NCBI GenBank assembly: GCA_002778965.1 | Contig: PEXX01000021.1 | Coordinates: 1 to 26,766 of the forward strand | Reading direction: 5' to 3' | Source: Candidatus Kuenenbacteria bacterium CG08_land_8_20_14_0_20_37_23 | Lineage (GTDB): Bacteria; Patescibacteriota; Patescibacteriia; UBA2196; GWA2-42-15 | DNA: 26,766 nucleotides | In this document: positions 22,239 through 26,766 of the stretch, piece by piece | How positions within the stretch are numbered: the stretch's first letter is position 1 | Layout of the letters: every line of letters begins with the position of its first letter | Made by a program: the position numbers and the translations under genes | Notes under the pieces: generated by a model | What the model saw: only the letters and a program-made list of their open reading frames with translations | Databases searched by the model: none | Told to the model about the DNA's origin: nothing

Positions 22239-24692
22239 ATGGTTAAGTCTAAAAAATTTATCCTATTTTTTGAAGAATTGCGCAATATTGACGTGCCATG
22301 TGTTGGCGGTAAAAATGCGTCACTTGGTGAAATGTATTTTCATCTCGCAAAAAATGGAGTGCGCGTGCCAAACGGTTTCGCCTTAACGGCCTATGCTTAT
22401 CGTTATTTTTTGGAACAAGCAAATATAAAAAAAGAAATTAAAAATATTTTGAAAGATTTGGATACGCGAAGTGTTGTCAATTTGCGCGCTAGGGGTAAAA
22501 AAGTCAGGAATTTGATTTTAAGATCAAGAATGCCGATTGCGATAGAAAAGGAGGTTTATCAAGCGTATAAAAAATTACTTGGCACAAGAAAGAATCTTAG
22601 CGTTGCCGTAAGAAGTTCAGCCACAGCTGAAGATCTGCCGGATGCTTCTTTTGCCGGCCAGCAGGAAACATATTTGAATATTAAAGGAGAGAAGAAGCTA
22701 CTTTTGGCAGTAAAAAAATGCATTGCCTCGCTTTTCACGGATCGCTCCATTTCTTATCGCGAGGATAAGCATTTTGATCATTTTGCCATTGCCTTGTCCG
22801 TCGGTGTGCAGATTATGGTCAGATCAGACAAGGGGACTTCCGGTGTTATGTTCACTGCCGATACCGAGTCAGGATTTAAAAATCTTTTAATTATCAATGC
22901 AAGTTACGGTCTTGGAGAATATGTTGTTAAGGGCGAGGTTACGCCAGATGAATATAGAGTTTTCCAGAGTACTTTTGATTTTGGTTTTCCAGCCATTATT
23001 TCCAAAAAGATCGGCGTTAAAACTGTCAAGCTGGTTTATAGCGGCAAAACGGATAATCCGACCAAAAGAGAAATAGTATCCTCAAAAGACAGGAACAGGT
23101 TCTGCCTGTCTGATGAAGATGTTTTACAGCTTGCCAGCTGGGGTGTTGTCATTGAAAAACATTATAAAAAATCAATGGACATTGAGTGGGCTAAAGATGG
23201 TTTGACTGGAGAATTATATATAGTTCAGGCCAGACCGGAGACAGTTCATTTTATTACCGATGGAATGGTGCTAAGAGAATATAAATTTAAAGGATCGCCT
23301 GAGAAAAAGATCATTATTAAAGGCACCAGTGTTGGTAATCGCATTGGCTCTGGCAATGCTAGAGTTATTATGGATGCTCGTAATATGAAAATTTTTCAAC
23401 CCGGCGAAGTGCTTGTTACAGACGTGACTGATCCTGATTGGGAGCCAATTATGAAGATAGCGGGAGCCATTGTTACAGAAAAAGGAGGTCGCACGTGCCA
23501 CGCCGCGATTGTTTCCCGGGAGCTGGGTATCCCATGTATAGTTGGCACTGGTAATGCAAGTAAAATAATTAAAACTGGCCAAAGTCTTACCGTTTCTTGC
23601 GCCGAAGGACAGACTGGCTATGTTTATGAGGGTATTTTACAGTATGAAATCAAGACAACTAATTTGAAAAAATTAAAAAAATCCAAAACAAGGATAATGA
23701 TGAATATAGGCGTGCCCGAAAATGCTTTTACCGAAAGCCTAATCCCAAACGATGGCGTAGGTTTAGCCAGAGAAGAGTTTATTATTAATTCTTATATTGG
23801 AATTCATCCTAATGCTTTAATTAATTATTCCAAATTGAAAGACGCGAAGATTAAAAAACAGATTGGAAAATTGATAATAGGATACAAAGACAAAAAGCAA
23901 TTTTTCGTTGATAAATTGGCAGAAGGCGTGGGGCAGATTGCGGCGGCTTTTTATCCACGCGATGTTATAGTTCGTTTATCTGATTTTAAGACAAATGAAT
24001 ATTCGGAGCTCATTGGCGGCCGTGAATTTGAACCGATTGAATCCAACCCTATGATTGGTTGGCGCGGAGCTTCCCGTTATTATTCGGAAAATTTTAAAGA
24101 GGCTTTCAGGTTGGAATGTCTTGCGCTAAAGAAAGCCAGAGAGGAATTTGGTTTGGACAATATTATCGTGATGGTGCCGTTTTGTAGAACAACAGAAGAA
24201 GCGGCCAAAGTTTTATCAGTTATGAGATCCAACGGCCTTACCAAGGGAGAAAAAATTAAGGTCAAAAAAAATAGTTTTAAAACAAAGAGAAGTTATGTGG
24301 CTTACTTAAAACCATTGCGAGTATATTGCATGATTGAGATTCCATCAAATGTTATTTTGATTGATGAATTCGCTGAATATTTTGATGGTTTCTCAATTGG
24401 ATCAAATGATTTAACCCAGCTTACTTTAGGGCTTGATCGCGACGCAGGAACCTTGGCGCATATTGGCGACGAAAGAAATAAAGCAGTAAAAATTTTGATA
24501 TCAATAGCTATTCAATCGGCTAAAAAACATAAGAAAAAAATTGGCATTTGCGGTCAGGGGCCGAGTGATTTTCCAGACTTTGCTGAATTTTTAGTGCGTG
24601 AGGGTATTGACTCAATTTCCCTAAACCCTGATACTGTAATCAGTACAACTTTAAAAATCGTTGAAACAGAAAAAAAATTAAAAAAGTTATAA
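22239..24692 (+). CDS. ppsA: Phosphoenolpyruvate synthase
   Basis: An 817-residue enzyme converting pyruvate, ATP and water to phosphoenolpyruvate, AMP and phosphate, the entry to gluconeogenesis. The ATP-grasp domain holds AVRSSATAEDLPDASFAGQQET near 120-142. The swivelling domain has the phospho-His loop TEKGGRTCHAAIVSRELGIP with His421, the same number as in E. coli. The PEP-binding barrel has MIEIPSNVILIDEFAEYFDG and GSNDLTQLTLGLDRD, and the active-site Cys771 in GICGQGPSD. A lysine-rich insertion at about 668-690 precedes the EIPSN block. In a small-genome fermenter it may also run in reverse to make ATP, which is speculative. It stands alone between terminator and the next gene. Confidence 0.96.
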   Translation: MVKSKKFILFFEELRNIDVPCVGGKNASLGEMYFHLAKNGVRVPNGFALTAYAYRYFLEQANIKKEIKNILKDLDTRSVVNLRARGKKVRNLILRSRMPIAIEKEVYQAYKKLLGTRKNLSVAVRSSATAEDLPDASFAGQQETYLNIKGEKKLLLAVKKCIASLFTDRSISYREDKHFDHFAIALSVGVQIMVRSDKGTSGVMFTADTESGFKNLLIINASYGLGEYVVKGEVTPDEYRVFQSTFDFGFPAIISKKIGVKTVKLVYSGKTDNPTKREIVSSKDRNRFCLSDEDVLQLASWGVVIEKHYKKSMDIEWAKDGLTGELYIVQARPETVHFITDGMVLREYKFKGSPEKKIIIKGTSVGNRIGSGNARVIMDARNMKIFQPGEVLVTDVTDPDWEPIMKIAGAIVTEKGGRTCHAAIVSRELGIPCIVGTGNASKIIKTGQSLTVSCAEGQTGYVYEGILQYEIKTTNLKKLKKSKTRIMMNIGVPENAFTESLIPNDGVGLAREEFIINSYIGIHPNALINYSKLKDAKIKKQIGKLIIGYKDKKQFFVDKLAEGVGQIAAAFYPRDVIVRLSDFKTNEYSELIGGREFEPIESNPMIGWRGASRYYSENFKEAFRLECLALKKAREEFGLDNIIVMVPFCRTTEEAAKVLSVMRSNGLTKGEKIKVKKNSFKTKRSYVAYLKPLRVYCMIEIPSNVILIDEFAEYFDGFSIGSNDLTQLTLGLDRDAGTLAHIGDERNKAVKILISIAIQSAKKHKKKIGICGQGPSDFPDFAEFLVREGIDSISLNPDTVISTTLKIVETEKKLKKL

Positions 24693-24731
24693 ATAAATCA
24701 TTAACAGCTAATTATAAATAGCCAAAAATTT

Positions 24732-25451
24732 ATGAATGCCATTGCTAAAAAAATGATCACAATTATTTTATTTTTTATTTTAGGTTTAGCCGCTGATAAT
24801 ATCAAAGTAGCCAGCATCTTGGGTGTACCCGGCCAGACCTTTACTATTTTACAATTATTTGCCCCTGCATTCGGAGCTTTCCTTGGTGGCCTGATTGGCT
24901 TTACCGCAGTTTTTGTTACTGAAGCCGCCAGTTTTATCCTACAGAGCAAGGAGGTTACTTTAATCAATCTGTTGCGTTTTTTGCCTTTGCTTCTTGCCAC
25001 TCTTTATTTTGTCGCAATTACTAGACCAGCAGTGCATTGGTTTAAAAAAATTGTAGAAATAATTATTCCCATTTCGGCTATGTTATTTTTCTGGCTCCAT
25101 CCAACCGGCCGCGCAGCTTGGCCATATGCTCTTTTTTGGTTCGTCCCTGTCGTTGTTTCAATATCGCCATTGAGAAAATTTCTTTTCGCACAAGCCCTTG
25201 GCTCCACATTTACCGCCCATGCCGCTGGTAGTTTGATTTTTCTTTATCTCACCTCTATGCCGGCCGCTATGTGGCTTAGTCTAATTCCGTTGGTGGCCCG
25301 TGAGCGTTTGGTCTTCAGTCTTGGAATCACTCTGACCTATCTTATTTTTAATACCCTCCTTCTTGCCCTGCCGCGTATGAAATTCCTGTCATTGAACTTA
25401 AATCCGCGCTATCAGTTTTTTCCGTCTGCGAGAAAAATTCATAATTTTTAG
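24732..25451 (+). CDS. Multi-pass membrane protein, possibly an ECF-type S component
   Basis: A 239-residue hydrophobic protein with about six membrane helices. Residues 42-65 (LFAPAFGAFLGGLIGFTAVFVTEA) recall the small-residue-rich helix of ECF transporter substrate-binding subunits, and the charged turn ARERLVF near 189-195 comes before the last helix. No ECF ATPase or T component gene is in the window, so this is a loose suggestion. It follows ppsA by 39 nt and may be co-transcribed with it. It ends 8 nt from the stop of convergent dprA with no terminator in between. Confidence 0.78.
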   Translation: MNAIAKKMITIILFFILGLAADNIKVASILGVPGQTFTILQLFAPAFGAFLGGLIGFTAVFVTEAASFILQSKEVTLINLLRFLPLLLATLYFVAITRPAVHWFKKIVEIIIPISAMLFFWLHPTGRAAWPYALFWFVPVVVSISPLRKFLFAQALGSTFTAHAAGSLIFLYLTSMPAAMWLSLIPLVARERLVFSLGITLTYLIFNTLLLALPRMKFLSLNLNPRYQFFPSARKIHNF

Positions 25452-25459
25452 GGTTAGAT

Positions 25460-26557
25460 TTACCTGGCTCTGATATACATCATCCCTCCCAGATTCCGCA
25501 CTTTACCTTTCATTTCCATTAAAGTGATTGTACTCCCCACGCTTGGAGTGTCGAGTCCTGATAATTTTATAATCTCATTGATGTGTCGTGGTTCAAGGGA
25601 CAGAATTTGCAAAAGAATTTTTTCTTCTTCATTGTCGGCTGTGATCACTTTGCTCTCGGTTGCTCCAATCAGATGCCGCAAATTAAGCGCTTCAAGTACG
25701 TCGTCAGCCGATGAGACAAGTTTGGCCCCCATTTTAATCAGATTATGCGGTCCAGTTGAGTTTGTTCGGAAAATATCGCCCGGTACAGCGAAAACATCCC
25801 TATTTTGTTCAAGCGCGCATCTGGCTGTTATCAATGCGCCAGATTGTTCAGGTGCTTCAATAACCATTATTCCGGCCGATAAGCCGGAAATGATCCTATT
25901 TCTTTGCGGGAAGTTCTGCTTTAATGGAAGCATATTGATATGATATTCAGAAACAATTAGACCATTTTCCTCAATTATTCTATCAACTAAATATCTATTG
26001 ACGGACGGATAGATTCTTTGTTTCGCAAGCCCAGAGCCAAGCACGGCGATTGTCCTGCCATTTTCTCCAATAGTGGCTTTGTGCGCCAATGTATCAATAC
26101 CTAGCGCCATACCTGATACAATGGTTATACCACGTTTTGCAAGATTTGGTATAAGATTTTCCACAATTTGTTTTCCGTATGTAGAAAATTTTCTTGTGCC
26201 AACTACTCCAACAGCGAATCTGTCTCTGTCATCCGAAATTTTTCCTTTATAATACAAAATAGCGGGGGGCAGATAAATTTCTTTTAAAAGCGCTGGATAT
26301 GCATCATCAAGTATTGTTATTGCCCGAATTTTTTCCTTGTCTAATTTCATCATTTCTTCGTCAGGTTTTATTTTTTTACGCATTTCTAAAAATCCTGCAA
26401 TCATTTTTTCTTCCAAACCAGTCAGTTTTAGCTCGCTAGCGCTGGACTCCCAGGCAGCTTGCATTGACGAGAAATACGAATAGATTTTTTTGAATCTTTT
26501 TGGGCCGATGTTTTCCACGCTTGAGATAGCTACCCAGTATTTTATATCATCGCGCAT
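25460..26557 (-). CDS. dprA: DNA processing protein DprA
   Basis: A 365-residue protein that binds incoming single-stranded DNA and loads RecA during natural transformation. An N-terminal helix-hairpin-helix/SAM-like part (SVENIGPKRFKKIY, residues 13-26) precedes the Rossmann-type core: VGVVGTRKFSTYG (116-128), SGMALGIDTLAHKATI (148-163), AVLGSGL (171-177), FPQRNRIISGLS (216-227) and VIEAPEQSGALITA (232-245), then AVPGDIFRTNSTGPHNLIK (257-275). A winged-helix C-terminus (about 310-362) follows. All blocks are intact. In this genome its presence beside a pilus locus is consistent with DNA uptake, though dprA is also kept in many non-competent bacteria. A TTGGTT-N17-TATGAT promoter is upstream. 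Confidence 0.96.
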   Translation of the reverse strand: MRDDIKYWVAISSVENIGPKRFKKIYSYFSSMQAAWESSASELKLTGLEEKMIAGFLEMRKKIKPDEEMMKLDKEKIRAITILDDAYPALLKEIYLPPAILYYKGKISDDRDRFAVGVVGTRKFSTYGKQIVENLIPNLAKRGITIVSGMALGIDTLAHKATIGENGRTIAVLGSGLAKQRIYPSVNRYLVDRIIEENGLIVSEYHINMLPLKQNFPQRNRIISGLSAGIMVIEAPEQSGALITARCALEQNRDVFAVPGDIFRTNSTGPHNLIKMGAKLVSSADDVLEALNLRHLIGATESKVITADNEEEKILLQILSLEPRHINEIIKLSGLDTPSVGSTITLMEMKGKVRNLGGMMYIRAR

Positions 26558-26590
26558 AGAATTAAATTACAAAATTTATCTAATACGTTA

Positions 26591-26619
26591 ATCATACTAT
26601 ATTTTGACATGTTAACCAA
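26591..26619 (-). promoter_or_regulatory. Promoter of dprA
   Basis: On the minus strand, TTGGTT (26619-26614) and TATGAT (26596-26591) are 17 bases apart. The start point would be near 26584, about 27 nt before the start codon. Confidence 0.5.
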
Positions 26620-26696
26620 TAAAATTTGTAATAAGAACACATATTGGGTATCAATTTTTTGATCATTATTTTTTGAATAAGTTCAGATACATTTCG

Positions 26697-26711
26697 GACT
26701 CCAAAGGAGTC
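26697..26711 (+). promoter_or_regulatory. Hairpin containing a Shine-Dalgarno sequence
   Basis: GACTCC-AAA-GGAGTC is a perfect 6-bp inverted repeat. Its right arm contains GGAG, correctly spaced (6 nt) from the ATG at 26716. Folding would hide the ribosome binding site; alternatively it is a protein-binding palindrome. Confidence 0.4.
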
Positions 26712-26715
26712 AAAA

Positions 26716-26766
26716 ATGAGGATAATTTACAAGTTTAAATGGATAAAAGGCAGTAGAATGTTGTAT
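26716..26766 (+). CDS. Possible gene start, truncated by the window edge
   Basis: Seventeen open codons from the ATG at 26716 to the last base, reading MRIIYKFKWIKGSRMLY. Support is the AGGAG site 6 nt upstream, which is unusual in this SD-poor region. The basic N-terminus is too short to identify. It would be transcribed divergently from dprA. It may be a chance frame. Confidence 0.35.
   Translation, partial: MRIIYKFKWIKGSRMLY

Noticed and set aside
25524..25943. Plus-strand frame of 139 codons opposite dprA
   Set aside because: Antisense shadow of dprA; the minus-strand protein has all DprA motifs.
1..26766. CRISPR array, insertion sequence, prophage or restriction/toxin system
   Set aside because: No regular spaced repeats, transposase, integrase, phage structural or methyltransferase motifs were seen on either strand.
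1..26766. Alternative genetic code (UGA as glycine)
   Set aside because: TGA is used as the natural stop of several full-length genes such as pilN, pilO, pilD and minor pilins, with expected protein lengths.

Overview
This window looks like chromosome from a small-genome bacterium of the Patescibacteria (Candidate Phyla Radiation), probably of the Parcubacteria type. The reasons are a compact, strongly AT-rich gene layout, a pilM-N-O-B-T-C-pilin-pilD type IV pilus cluster with no outer-membrane secretin gene in it, very few Shine-Dalgarno sites, and several proteins without clear relatives. TGA ends many of the genes, so this is the standard bacterial code and not the UGA=Gly code of Gracilibacteria or Absconditabacteria. 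The lineage is inferred from gene content; no rRNA is present.

Layout. Bases 1-520 hold no gene, only short inverted and direct repeats. A LemA-family gene (minus strand, 521-1075) diverges from a type IV pilus locus that fills 1344-13521: pilM, pilN, pilO, a 96-residue membrane protein with a PilP-like tail, the ATPases pilB and pilT-like, the platform gene pilC, a major pilin on its own promoter-terminator unit, the prepilin peptidase pilD, and four minor pilins (FimT/GspH-, PilV/GspI-, PilW/GspJ- and PilX/GspK-like). An unknown membrane-anchored protein on the minus strand (13677-14168) closes this part. Next come uvrA with a downstream nucleotidyltransferase-like gene, the groES-groEL operon under a CIRCE operator, three small membrane protein genes, ppsA (phosphoenolpyruvate synthase), a multi-pass membrane protein, and dprA on the minus strand. 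A possible gene start runs off the right edge.

How the parts fit. The pilus genes form a nearly complete assembly machine: PilM-PilN-PilO (with the PilP-like candidate) as the inner-membrane alignment complex, PilB and PilC as motor and platform, PilD as processing enzyme, and the minor pilins as a likely tip/initiation complex. The presence of dprA, a RecA loader for incoming single-stranded DNA, makes DNA uptake one plausible job of the pilus, but no comEC or comEA is in the window.

Most notable observations: a PilN with two PilM-binding-type motifs (INFLP and VNLLP) about 170 residues apart, beside a PilM with an extra charged insertion; a PilT-like ATPase that keeps Walker A but has lost most of the Walker B surroundings and the His box; repeated use of extended -10 boxes (TGnTATAAT) placed so close to start codons that mRNAs should be leaderless or nearly so; mutually exclusive hairpins between groES and groEL; and a CTG-N10-CAG palindrome in the uvrA leader that resembles an SOS operator.
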